NCBI RefSeq assembly: GCF_001905005.1
Contig: NZ_LWKZ01000027.1
Coordinates: 558,001-622,000 of the forward strand
Reading direction: 5' to 3'
DNA from: Streptomyces sp. CB02923
GTDB taxonomy: Bacteria; Actinomycetota; Actinomycetes; Streptomycetales; Streptomycetaceae
DNA length: 64,000 nt
A model generated the notes under the pieces. That model saw only the letters and a program-made list of their open reading frames with translations. It searched no databases and was not told the origin of the DNA. Made by a program: the position numbers and the translations under genes. Within the stretch, counting starts at the first letter, position 1. Every line of letters begins with the position of its first letter. Below are positions 49,531-57,704 of the stretch, piece by piece.

Positions 49531-51355
49531 TGACCAGCCACTCGTTGAGGCCGAGGGCCAGTTCGGCGCCCGGCCTGATGTCCTCCTCCGATCCGTCGGC
49601 GGTCACCCGGGCCACCACGTCCGCGTCCAGCAGTGCCCGTACCGGCGCGGCGGGGTCGGCGGCGACCTGCCTGAGTTCGGTGCGCAGCGCTTCGCCGTAG
49701 CGGGGGTCCTGGGTGCTGGGGTACGGGCTCTTGACCCGGTCGGCGACGAGGCCGGGCAGCACATCGCGGGTGGCGGCGCGCAGCAGTGACTTCTCCCGGC
49801 CGTCGAAGGTCTTCATCGCCCAGGGGGTGTTGTAGACGTACTCGACGAGCCGGTGGTCGCAGAACGGGACCCGTACCTCCAGGCCGACGGCCATGCTGGC
49901 CCGGTCCTTGCGGTCGAGCAGGGACTGCACGAAGCGGGTCAGGTGGAGGTAGCTGACCTCGCGCATCCGGCGCTGGAGGCCCGTCTCGCCGTCCGCGTAC
50001 CGCACTTCGGTGAGCGCCTCGCGGTAGCGCCGGGTCTCGTAGCCCTCCAGGTCCAGCTTGCCGAGCAGGCCGGGGTCGAGCAGCGCCTCGCGGGTGGCGT
50101 TGCCGCCGGCGAACCGGTCGGCGATGCCGGCGGACGTCCAGGGGAACGTTCCTGCGTGCACGTGTCCGGGGTGGTGGAACCAGCTGTAGCCGCCGAACAC
50201 CTCGTCGGCGGACTCCCCGGACAGGGCGACGGTCGAGTGCTGCCGGATCGCCCCGAACAGGAGGTAGAGCGAGGTGTCGCCGTCGCCGAAGCCGTTGGGC
50301 AGGTCGCGGGCGCGCAGCACGGCCGAGCGGTGGGCGCGGTCGGTGAGGTCGGCGGTGTCCAGCACGATGGCCTCGTGGTCGGCGTGTACGTGCGCGGCGA
50401 GCGCGGCGGCGTACGGACCGTCGGGGGTGCCGCGCAGGTCGTCGGCGCGGAAGTGCTCCGTGTAGCCGGTGAAGTCGACGGCGAACGAGCGCACCGGGCC
50501 GCTGCCCTGCGCGGCCAGGGCGCGGGCGGCGAGCGCGGTGATGACCGAGGAGTCCAGGCCGCCGGAGAGCAGGGTGCACAGCGGTACGTCGGCGATCAGC
50601 TGGCGTTCGACGATGTCGTCGAGGAGCTCGCGGACGTGCGCCACGGTCGTGCGGAGGTCGTCGGTGTGCTCGCGGGGTTCCAGGGACCAGTAGCGGCGGG
50701 TGGCCAGGCCGCCGCGGCGTACCCGTACGGTGTGGCCGGGCCGGACCTCGTACATGCCCTGGTAGACGGCGTGACCCGGGGTCTTGGTGAAGGTGAGCAG
50801 CTCGGCGAGGCCCTCGGTGCCGACGACGGGGCGTACCCGGGGGTGGGCGAGGATCGCCTTGGGCTCCGAGCCGAAGAGGACGCCGTCGGGCGTGGGGTGG
50901 TAGTAGAGGGGTTTGATGCCCATCCGGTCCCGGACCAGGAGGAGTTCCTCGGTGCGGGGGTCCCACAGGGCCAGGGCGTACATGCCGTTGAGCCGCCCGG
51001 TGAACTCCTCGCCCCACTCCAGGTAGGCGCGCAGCACGACTTCGGTGTCACTGCCGGTACGGAAGGTGTGGCCGTGGGCGGTCAGTTCCGCGCGCAGCTC
51101 GCGGTAGTTGTACACCTCGCCGCTGTAGGTCAGGGCGAGCAGGGTCCGGCCGTCCTGTTCGGCGGTCATCGGCTGCTTGCCGCCCTCGATGTCGATGACG
51201 GCCAGGCGCCGGTGCCCGAACGCGGCGTGCGTGGTGAACCAGGTGCCCGCGGCGTCCGGGCCGCGGCAGGCCATCGTCGCGGTCATGGCGTCGAGCGTCG
51301 CGTGCTCGGTGGTGAGGTCGTGGTCGTAGGAGATCCATCCAGTGATTCCGCACAC
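49505..51355 (-). CDS. asnB: Asparagine synthetase, glutamine-hydrolysing
   Basis: A 616-residue class B asparagine synthetase. Cys2 right after the start (VCGITGW) is the glutaminase nucleophile; RLAVIDIEGGKQPM and YSGEVYNYRELR belong to the glutaminase domain, and LLSGGLDSSVI to the ATP pyrophosphatase site. GTG 51355 (AGGAGGAG upstream) places Cys at position 2 as needed. Full-length and probably the housekeeping or a specialised paralogue. It lies near but not in the siderophore operon; amide formation for that product is possible but not supported. Confidence 0.93.
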   Translation of the reverse strand: MCGITGWISYDHDLTTEHATLDAMTATMACRGPDAAGTWFTTHAAFGHRRLAVIDIEGGKQPMTAEQDGRTLLALTYSGEVYNYRELRAELTAHGHTFRTGSDTEVVLRAYLEWGEEFTGRLNGMYALALWDPRTEELLLVRDRMGIKPLYYHPTPDGVLFGSEPKAILAHPRVRPVVGTEGLAELLTFTKTPGHAVYQGMYEVRPGHTVRVRRGGLATRRYWSLEPREHTDDLRTTVAHVRELLDDIVERQLIADVPLCTLLSGGLDSSVITALAARALAAQGSGPVRSFAVDFTGYTEHFRADDLRGTPDGPYAAALAAHVHADHEAIVLDTADLTDRAHRSAVLRARDLPNGFGDGDTSLYLLFGAIRQHSTVALSGESADEVFGGYSWFHHPGHVHAGTFPWTSAGIADRFAGGNATREALLDPGLLGKLDLEGYETRRYREALTEVRYADGETGLQRRMREVSYLHLTRFVQSLLDRKDRASMAVGLEVRVPFCDHRLVEYVYNTPWAMKTFDGREKSLLRAATRDVLPGLVADRVKSPYPSTQDPRYGEALRTELRQVAADPAAPVRALLDADVVARVTADGSEEDIRPGAELALGLNEWLVTTGTTLEV

Positions 51356-51583
51356 GGTCGCGGCTCCTCCTTCGATCGGTGGCGGGCGCGCCGCGTCCCG
51401 GCGGGGGCCCGCGCCGACGACCGTACGCCCGGGGCCCGTCACGCGATCCGTACGTGCCGTACGGGCCGTACGCGACCGTCCGGAACGAGCCAGCCGCGCC
51501 GCGGCTCCCGGGGCACGCCGGGCCCGGTGCCTCCCCGGGATATTCGGAGGCGGCGCGCGGCCCGCGGGCGTACCGTCCCACTG

Positions 51584-52513
51584 ATGACCATCACCGTGCG
51601 CCCTTTCCGCCGATCCGATGCCCGGGACGTCTGCGACGTGCGACGCCGCGTGCTGCCCTACAACATCTCCACGCCGCAGTTCGTCGCCTGGGAGATCGCC
51701 GAGGCGCCTGCCGCCCGGCAGTTGCGGGTGTTCGTCGCCGAGGAGGACGGCCGGATCGTCGGTGTGGCGAAGGCGAGCGTCCAGCACGACAGCAGCACCC
51801 CCGGGCAGGGTGTCGTCGCGCTGCTGGTGGACTCCGGACAGCGCGGCCGGGGCGCGGGCAGCGCCCTGCTCGCCGCGGCGGAGGACCACCTGGCCGGGGC
51901 CGGCGCCACCCACCTCCATGCCCATCCCCGGGACGATCCCCGCTCCCTGTCCTTCGCCGAACGCCGCGGCTACCGCCGCCTGCGCGCGTCCCGCCACCTC
52001 CGGCTCGATCTCGCCCACGCCGCACTGCCGCCGCTGCCCGCGTCCCTTCCGCCCGGGACGGAACTGCGGACCGCCGCGGACCTCGGTGCCGACCCCCGAC
52101 CGCTGTTCGAGGCGGACGTCGAGGTGACGGTCGACGAGCCGGACGACCTGGTCGTCGACGCGATGACCTACGAGGACTGGATCACCCACACCTGGGAGCA
52201 TCCGGACATCGACCTGGACCTGACGACGGTGGTGACGGTGGACGGCGAGATCGCGGCGTTCAGCCTGGCGCGGACGGACGGGCGGGGCCGCTACGGCTCG
52301 GAGATGACCGGCACCCGCCGCGCCTACCGGGGGCGGGGGCTGGCCAGGCTGGCCAAGACCGACTCCCTGAACCGGGCCCGCGAGGCGGGCTGCACGGAGG
52401 CGTTCACGTCCAACGACGCCGAGAACGCCCCGATGCTCGCCGTCAACGCCGCGCTCGGCTACCGCCCCTGCGCCGTCGAGTGGCACTGCGTCCGCGAACT
52501 GCCGGGCGCCTGA
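51584..52513 (+). CDS. GNAT-family acetyltransferase, two GNAT domains
   Basis: A 309-residue protein with tandem acetyltransferase folds. The first (1-145) has the acetyl-CoA loop VDSGQRGRGAGSALLAAAE and ERRGYRRL; the second (about 160-309) has TGTRRAYRGRGLARLAKTDS and NAALGYRPC. Both Q/RxxGxG/A loops are intact. ATG 51584 has a weak ribosome site. It is divergent from asnB and ends 3 bp from the decarboxylase stop on the other strand. Possibly drug or amino-acid acetylation; substrate unknown. Confidence 0.82.
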   Translation: MTITVRPFRRSDARDVCDVRRRVLPYNISTPQFVAWEIAEAPAARQLRVFVAEEDGRIVGVAKASVQHDSSTPGQGVVALLVDSGQRGRGAGSALLAAAEDHLAGAGATHLHAHPRDDPRSLSFAERRGYRRLRASRHLRLDLAHAALPPLPASLPPGTELRTAADLGADPRPLFEADVEVTVDEPDDLVVDAMTYEDWITHTWEHPDIDLDLTTVVTVDGEIAAFSLARTDGRGRYGSEMTGTRRAYRGRGLARLAKTDSLNRAREAGCTEAFTSNDAENAPMLAVNAALGYRPCAVEWHCVRELPGA

Positions 52514-52516
52514 CAC

Positions 52517-53758
52517 TCACGTGGTGCCGGCCTCCGGCGGTTCGCCGCCGTCCGCGTAGTGGAAACCCGGCGGCGGGTGCATCAGGAAGTCGTGGTGCGA
52601 GATGTTCCAGGCGTACGCGCCGGCCAGCGCGAAGGCGACCCGGTCCCCGGCGCGCAGGTGGGCGACGGGGACGCGGCGCGCCAGTACGTCCTTCGGGGTG
52701 CACAACTGCCCCGCGAGCGTGACCTCCTGGCCGTGCGCCCCCGGGCGCGGCCAGGGGCGGGTCCACTCCTCGACGGGCAGGACGGCGAAGGGGTGGTCGT
52801 GTCCCTTGGCCACCGGTGTGCGCAGGTGGTGGGTGCCGCCCCGCAGTACGGCGAACGCCTCACCGTGGCTGTGCTTGACGTCCAGGACCTCGGTCACGTA
52901 CCAGCCGCAGTAGGCGGTCAGCGCCCTGCCCGGTTCGATGCGCAGCGTGAACTCGGGGAAGCGGTCGGCCAGCACGGCGAGCCCCGCGCCGTATTCGGTC
53001 CAGTCGAAGCGGGTGCCCGGGTGTGCGTAGTCGACCGCCATGCCGCCGCCGAGGTTGACCTCGCACAGGGAGTGGCCGTGCCGGGCGGCGAAGTTCCGGG
53101 CCCATTCGGTGATCCGGGCGGCGAGGGCCAGTTGCGCGTGCGCGTCCAGGCCGCTGGCCAGGTGGGCGTGGATGCCGCGCAGCCGCAGCGGCCCGTCGCA
53201 GAGCAGCGGCAGGCAGTGCTCAGCGCGCGCCGGGTCGAGGCCGAAGGGCGTGGCCCGGCCGCCCATCGCGAGGGCGGCACCGGCCGTGACTCCGGCGCCG
53301 AGCGGCAGGTTGACGCGGAGCAGTACGTCGGCGGGGCGGCCGGTCTCCCCGGCGAGGGCGGAGAGCATCCGCAGTTCGTGCTCGCTCTCCAGGTGGAAGC
53401 GCTCGACGCCCAGGTCCAGTGCCGCGCGCAGCTCCGCCTCGGTCTTCCCCGGTGCGCCGAACGCCAGCGGCTGCGCGGGGACGGCCGCGCGCACGTGTGC
53501 GGCCTCGCCCGCGGAGGAGACCTCGCAGCCGTCGGTGTACGGGGCCAGCGTCCGCAGCAGGTGCGGGTCCGGGTTGGCCTTGGCCGCGTAGTACAGCTCG
53601 ACGCCGGGTGGCAGGGCGGCCCGTACGGAGGCCGCGTGGGCGGCGAGGTCGGACAGGTCGTAGACGTAGGCGGGCAGCGGGCCGTCGAGGGTGCCGCCGG
53701 GAGCGGGGTGTCCGGCCGTGAGGGTGTCCACCTGGCGCGCGGCCAGCTCCGTGATCAT
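52517..53758 (-). CDS. PLP-dependent decarboxylase, fold type III (PvsE/SbnH-like)
   Basis: A 413-residue member of the diaminopimelate/ornithine decarboxylase family. PLP Lys60 is in YYAAKANPDP, HAHLASGLD and NLGGGMAVDY are phosphate and cofactor sites, and CTPKDVLAR holds the cross-subunit active-site Cys. In siderophore clusters this type decarboxylates a citryl-amino acid (PvsE: the serine unit to ethanolamine; SbnH: to diaminoethane). ATG 53758 overlaps the synthetase stop (ATGA). Last gene of the siderophore operon. Confidence 0.85.
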   Translation of the reverse strand: MITELAARQVDTLTAGHPAPGGTLDGPLPAYVYDLSDLAAHAASVRAALPPGVELYYAAKANPDPHLLRTLAPYTDGCEVSSAGEAAHVRAAVPAQPLAFGAPGKTEAELRAALDLGVERFHLESEHELRMLSALAGETGRPADVLLRVNLPLGAGVTAGAALAMGGRATPFGLDPARAEHCLPLLCDGPLRLRGIHAHLASGLDAHAQLALAARITEWARNFAARHGHSLCEVNLGGGMAVDYAHPGTRFDWTEYGAGLAVLADRFPEFTLRIEPGRALTAYCGWYVTEVLDVKHSHGEAFAVLRGGTHHLRTPVAKGHDHPFAVLPVEEWTRPWPRPGAHGQEVTLAGQLCTPKDVLARRVPVAHLRAGDRVAFALAGAYAWNISHHDFLMHPPPGFHYADGGEPPEAGTT

Positions 53759-55536
53759 GAAGTGCTCCGGGGGCGGGGGAAAGCGGCCCGGGGTGCGGCT
53801 CGCGTGCGGGACGCGGCCGGGCCGTCGGCCACCGTACCGTCCGCCGCGCCGGGGCCGACGGGCGAGGGGATGCGCACGTATCCCGCCTCCCGGTCCGCCG
53901 CGCGTCCCCAGCGCGTCAGCAGGTTGGCCTTGGCGGGCAGCGGCGCGCCGGCCAGCAGGGCGCGCAGTTCGGCCGGTTCGCCGTGTTCGGCGCTCCGTTC
54001 GCGCAGCACTCCGCGTACGGCGCGCCACAGTTCGCCTTCCAGCGCGGGGTGCCGGTCGGCGACGGCGGCGGCCATTTCGGCGAGGTGGTTGACCAGCAGG
54101 CAGTAGACGACCCGGTCCCAGCCGCGCTCGCGCCCGTACACGAGGGGGCGGGCCACGTCCTGCGGCAGGCCGTCGAGGAACGCGCCGTGCGGGCCGGGCA
54201 GCAGCTTGGTGCCCTCCAGATCGCGGAAGAGGACCTGCGCGGGCATGCCGAGGGCGTCGACGCCGAGCACGACGTTCTGGAGGTGGGGTTCGAGGACCAC
54301 GCCGTGGTCGAAGTAGGCGGCCAGCACGGGCGGTACGAGCAGCGAGAGGTACGCGTCCCACCAGCCCAGCGCCGCCACCGGGTCGGCGCCGCGCAGCAGT
54401 TCGCCGAACCGGGCGTCGCTCGACGGGTGCTCGTCGGCGACGGCGGCGGCCAGCAGCGGGGTGACGCCGGGCCGCAGCCGCGCGTCCAGTCCCTCGCGCA
54501 CGATGACGCCCAGCCCTTCGGCCAGTTCCCGGTCGCCCACGTCCACGGTGCGGTAGCCGGGTTCGCGCAGCAGGTCGCAGCCGGGGAAGCGGGCGGCGAG
54601 GGCGGTGGCGACGGGTTCCAGGTGGTGGGTGAGGGCGACGGCGCCGCGCAGTTCGTAGTCGGCGTTCCTGCGTACGCAGTTGGTGATGCGGGTGTTGAGG
54701 CTGAACTTGAGGAAGTTCCGGCCGTCGTAGAGCGTGCGGACGGACGCGGTGGGCGCGAAGGCGTCGCCGCGCTCCCCCAGGTCGAGTACGTCGCCGCGCC
54801 GTACGGCGTCCCGCAGGGCGGGGTGCGCGCGGAGCATGGCGTACTGCCAGGGGTGCGCGGGCAGCAGCCGGTAGCCGTCGGGCACGTCGCCCTGCCGGTC
54901 CAGCGCCGGCAGCGCGGCGGGCGAGGCCGCTTCCTCGCGGACGCGGTCGGCGCGTACGGCCAGGTGGCGCAGCGGGAAGCGGGCCCCGGCCTCGGGCGCG
55001 TAGCGGGCCCAGTCGGCGGCGCTGCCGGTGCGGGACTTGGGCGTCGGGTGGAACCGGTGGCCGAACAGCAGCGACTGTTCGGAGCGCAGGTAGCGGGCGT
55101 GCGGGCCGGTGTCCCGGCCGTTCGCCCGGCCGGGGGCGGCGGCGTGGCGCAGGGCGGCGGTGACGCCCGCGTGGCTCGATGCGACCTGCGCCCGGAATTC
55201 CTCGTTCCGTACTCCCGTGCGCAGTTCCAGTTCACGCTGCGCGCACGCGGCCAGTTCCTCCCAGCCCAGTTCGTGCCAGCTGCCGTCGCACCACCGCCCG
55301 GCCGGACCGCTGAAGCGGTGCGCGCCGGTGAGCGAGGCGCGGCGCAGGGTGATCCGCAGCAGTTCGCCGCAGCGCGGCAGGCGGAGCAGCAGGTGCGTAC
55401 CGGCCACGGCGGTCTGCCGTTCCGGGCCGCAGATCTCGCGCAGCAGGCAGTTCAGGAGGGTGTGGGCCACGGGTTCGTCGGCCGAGAGCGGGAGTGTGTC
55501 GTCCGTGCCGGCCGTGCAGGAGGGGGCGAGGGGCAT
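53755..55536 (-). CDS. IucA/IucC NRPS-independent siderophore synthetase (PvsD-like)
   Basis: A 593-residue synthetase that condenses a carboxylic acid, via its adenylate, with an amine or alcohol. Family marks: HRFHPTPKSRTG (ATP phosphate site), DGRNFLKFSLNTRITN, EPHLQNVV and FRDLEGTKLL, then a FhuF-like C-terminal part. ATG 55536 follows TTGGAG. Gene order corresponds to pvsD of the vibrioferrin cluster; type A/B/C cannot be settled from motifs. A 194-bp gap separates it from the upstream synthetase, where vibrioferrin clusters carry the exporter pvsC; nothing coding is seen there. Confidence 0.9.
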   Translation of the reverse strand: MPLAPSCTAGTDDTLPLSADEPVAHTLLNCLLREICGPERQTAVAGTHLLLRLPRCGELLRITLRRASLTGAHRFSGPAGRWCDGSWHELGWEELAACAQRELELRTGVRNEEFRAQVASSHAGVTAALRHAAAPGRANGRDTGPHARYLRSEQSLLFGHRFHPTPKSRTGSAADWARYAPEAGARFPLRHLAVRADRVREEAASPAALPALDRQGDVPDGYRLLPAHPWQYAMLRAHPALRDAVRRGDVLDLGERGDAFAPTASVRTLYDGRNFLKFSLNTRITNCVRRNADYELRGAVALTHHLEPVATALAARFPGCDLLREPGYRTVDVGDRELAEGLGVIVREGLDARLRPGVTPLLAAAVADEHPSSDARFGELLRGADPVAALGWWDAYLSLLVPPVLAAYFDHGVVLEPHLQNVVLGVDALGMPAQVLFRDLEGTKLLPGPHGAFLDGLPQDVARPLVYGRERGWDRVVYCLLVNHLAEMAAAVADRHPALEGELWRAVRGVLRERSAEHGEPAELRALLAGAPLPAKANLLTRWGRAADREAGYVRIPSPVGPGAADGTVADGPAASRTRAAPRAAFPRPRSTS

Positions 55537-55730
55537 TGCGGGGACTCCAACAGGGGGGTGGGGAGCGGGAACCTGGGAGGGTAAGCCCGGGAGGGGGCGC
55601 CTGGGGAGGGATTCGGGCAGCGGCCGGCGGGGCTGCGGAGGGGCCGGGCGGGGAGCGTCAGCGGGCCCGGCCGGGCATCACGCCGGACACGGCCGCGGGC
55701 GCGGCGCCGGGCTCGCGGCCGGAGCCGCGG

Positions 55731-57704
55731 TCACCGGCCCGGCGCCAGGTAGTTCGGCCCGGTGACGTAGTGCTTGTTGATGTCCGACGCCCCCGACCGG
55801 CGTTTCGTGAGCAGGCTGCCGGCCGTGACCATGGCCTTGACCGGCAGCCGGTCGGCGTCCAGGACGCGGTGGCGCAGGACGGCGGCGGCGGCGCCGGGCG
55901 CGGCGTCCAGCCGGTCGACGGCCTCCGTCAGCCGCGCTCTGAGCTGCCCGAGCAGCACCGGCAGCGGCGCGCGGCCGAGCCGGGCCAGTTCGAAGGCGAG
56001 GGCTCCGGCGCACAGGTGGACGGTGACGGTGGCGAAGACGTCCGCCACCGGGGCGTCGCCGCCGACCAGGATGCGCCGGTCGTCGAAGCCGCACAGGTCG
56101 GCGGCGTTTCCGCCCAGGACGGCGGCCAGCCGTACGGTGTTCACCCGCGGCCCGTCGTTGTCCTTGAGCAGCAGGCGCAGGCGGGGGCGTCCGGCCATCT
56201 CGTCCAGGACCAGGGAGGTGTTCTGCTGGTGCGACTCCAGGGCGATGCCGTACGCGAAGAGGGTGGTGTGCCAGTCCAGGAGGAGCGTCAGGTAGGCGTC
56301 GAGGAGGGCGAGCAGGTCGCCGCCGTAGAAGCGGCGGGCGAGGTCGTCGGCGACCAGGGTGCCGTCCGGCATCCGGGCGGCGAGCGCGGCCAGCGGCACG
56401 ACCCGGGCGCCGCGCAGCCCGCTGGACCCGCGCAGGCCGCGCAGGCTGCGCGCTCCGGCGAGCCCGTCGGCGCTGCCGCACACCGCCGCCGCACCGCTGC
56501 TGCCCTTCGGGAAGCGGCGCACCAGGGTGGCCAGCAGGTCGTGTCCGGCGTCCAGGTGGGCGGTCTCGTCGGCGAGGAGCACGGTCTCGGCGAAGCGCGG
56601 GTGCCGGGCGACGACGGTCTCCAGCAGCCGCTGTCCGACCGCGCCGTCCACGAGCGTGCCCGGTTTCATGCCGCGCCGGTTGAGGCGGCCCAGGGTGGCG
56701 GTGGCGAGCGGGAGTTTGAGGTGGGTGTACGGGTCGTCGGTGACGGCGACGGTCCGCATCGACAGGGTGGGCCGTACCCGCAGCCACGCGTGGCCGGCGA
56801 GCCGCGCGTCGTCCTCCAGGCCGCGGGCGCGCAGCGCCTCGGCCAGCGGGCCGTCCGCGGTGAGCGGGTGGACGGGCAGGGCGAGGTGGCTGCCGTCCAG
56901 CCGGGGCAGGCCCAGGTCGCCGGGGGCGGGCCACCAGGCGGGCAGCGCCGCCGGGTCGCCGTTGACGGCGTCGCGCGGCAGGGCCAGCCAGCGCAGCGCG
57001 AAGCCGGGGGCGAACTCCGGTGCGTAGGCGCGGACCTGGGCGTCGTCCAGGCCGATGCGGGCCCGGCCGGTGGGGTACACGGGGTGGTCGCGGTACGCGG
57101 CGAGCGTGTCGTAGTCGAGCGCGCCGCCGGGGCCGCACCAGGCGCGGTCACCGTCGTACGCACCGGCCGTCGTGCCGTGGTCCTCTCCGTACGCGCGGAC
57201 CGCCGCACCCCGGTCCCCGCCGGCCGCCGCCCCGCTGTTCCCGCCGTACGCGCCGCCGCCCGCGTGCGGGCCGAGCCGGGCGATGACCGCCGCGCGCTCG
57301 GCGGCCTGCATCCGGGCCGTGGACAGCGCCTGGCGGCACTCGCCGGTGAAGGCGTCGAAGCCGGGCCGGTCCTCGGGCGCCACGGCGGTGCGCAGCAGCC
57401 CCATGATGCCGTCCACCCCGGTCACCCGCGTGCCGTCGGCGCGCTCCAGCTCTCCCCTGCGGGCGGCGATCTCGCACTGGAAGCCGTCGGCCTCGACCGG
57501 GACCAGCACCGGGCCGTCCGGGAGGACCAGCCGCAGCCGGTCCCCGTCCGCGCGGCGCACCGTCCCGGCGTGGCGGCGCAGCCCGTACGCGTCCTCGCGC
57601 AGCAGCGTGCTCACCACGCGCCGCATCAGCTCTTCTTCCGCGTCACCCGCCGGGGCAGCGCCCCGCAGTGTGTCCGGTACGCCGTCTCCCGCCACCGCCG
57701 TCAC
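55731..57704 (-). CDS. IucA/IucC NRPS-independent siderophore synthetase (PvsB-like)
   Basis: A 657-residue synthetase. HLALPVHPL, RPTLSMRTVAV, HLKLPLATATLGRLN, ALESHQQNTSLVLD and LLLKDNDGPRVN are the ATP- and substrate-site motifs of the family. Residues about 145-190 form a Gly/Ala/Tyr-rich insert (low complexity) not usual in homologues. GTG 57704 overlaps the ligase stop (GTGA) with GGGAGA 8 nt upstream; a TTG at 57719 is in frame. It forms a second ester or amide bond of a citrate-type siderophore. Confidence 0.9.
   Translation of the reverse strand: MTAVAGDGVPDTLRGAAPAGDAEEELMRRVVSTLLREDAYGLRRHAGTVRRADGDRLRLVLPDGPVLVPVEADGFQCEIAARRGELERADGTRVTGVDGIMGLLRTAVAPEDRPGFDAFTGECRQALSTARMQAAERAAVIARLGPHAGGGAYGGNSGAAAGGDRGAAVRAYGEDHGTTAGAYDGDRAWCGPGGALDYDTLAAYRDHPVYPTGRARIGLDDAQVRAYAPEFAPGFALRWLALPRDAVNGDPAALPAWWPAPGDLGLPRLDGSHLALPVHPLTADGPLAEALRARGLEDDARLAGHAWLRVRPTLSMRTVAVTDDPYTHLKLPLATATLGRLNRRGMKPGTLVDGAVGQRLLETVVARHPRFAETVLLADETAHLDAGHDLLATLVRRFPKGSSGAAAVCGSADGLAGARSLRGLRGSSGLRGARVVPLAALAARMPDGTLVADDLARRFYGGDLLALLDAYLTLLLDWHTTLFAYGIALESHQQNTSLVLDEMAGRPRLRLLLKDNDGPRVNTVRLAAVLGGNAADLCGFDDRRILVGGDAPVADVFATVTVHLCAGALAFELARLGRAPLPVLLGQLRARLTEAVDRLDAAPGAAAAVLRHRVLDADRLPVKAMVTAGSLLTKRRSGASDINKHYVTGPNYLAPGR

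Noticed and set aside
48456..51017. 853-residue minus-strand frame spanning VOC, GntR and asnB
   Set aside because: Only its last 142 residues (the VOC gene) look coding; the rest is a frame-shifted shadow of asnB.
49505..51355. asnB as a member of the siderophore operon
   Set aside because: Separated by a divergent GNAT gene with its own promoter region; no iron box seen before it.
51584..52513. GNAT gene as siderophore N-acyltransferase
   Set aside because: Opposite strand and lacks the IucB-type domain; kept as a general acetyltransferase.
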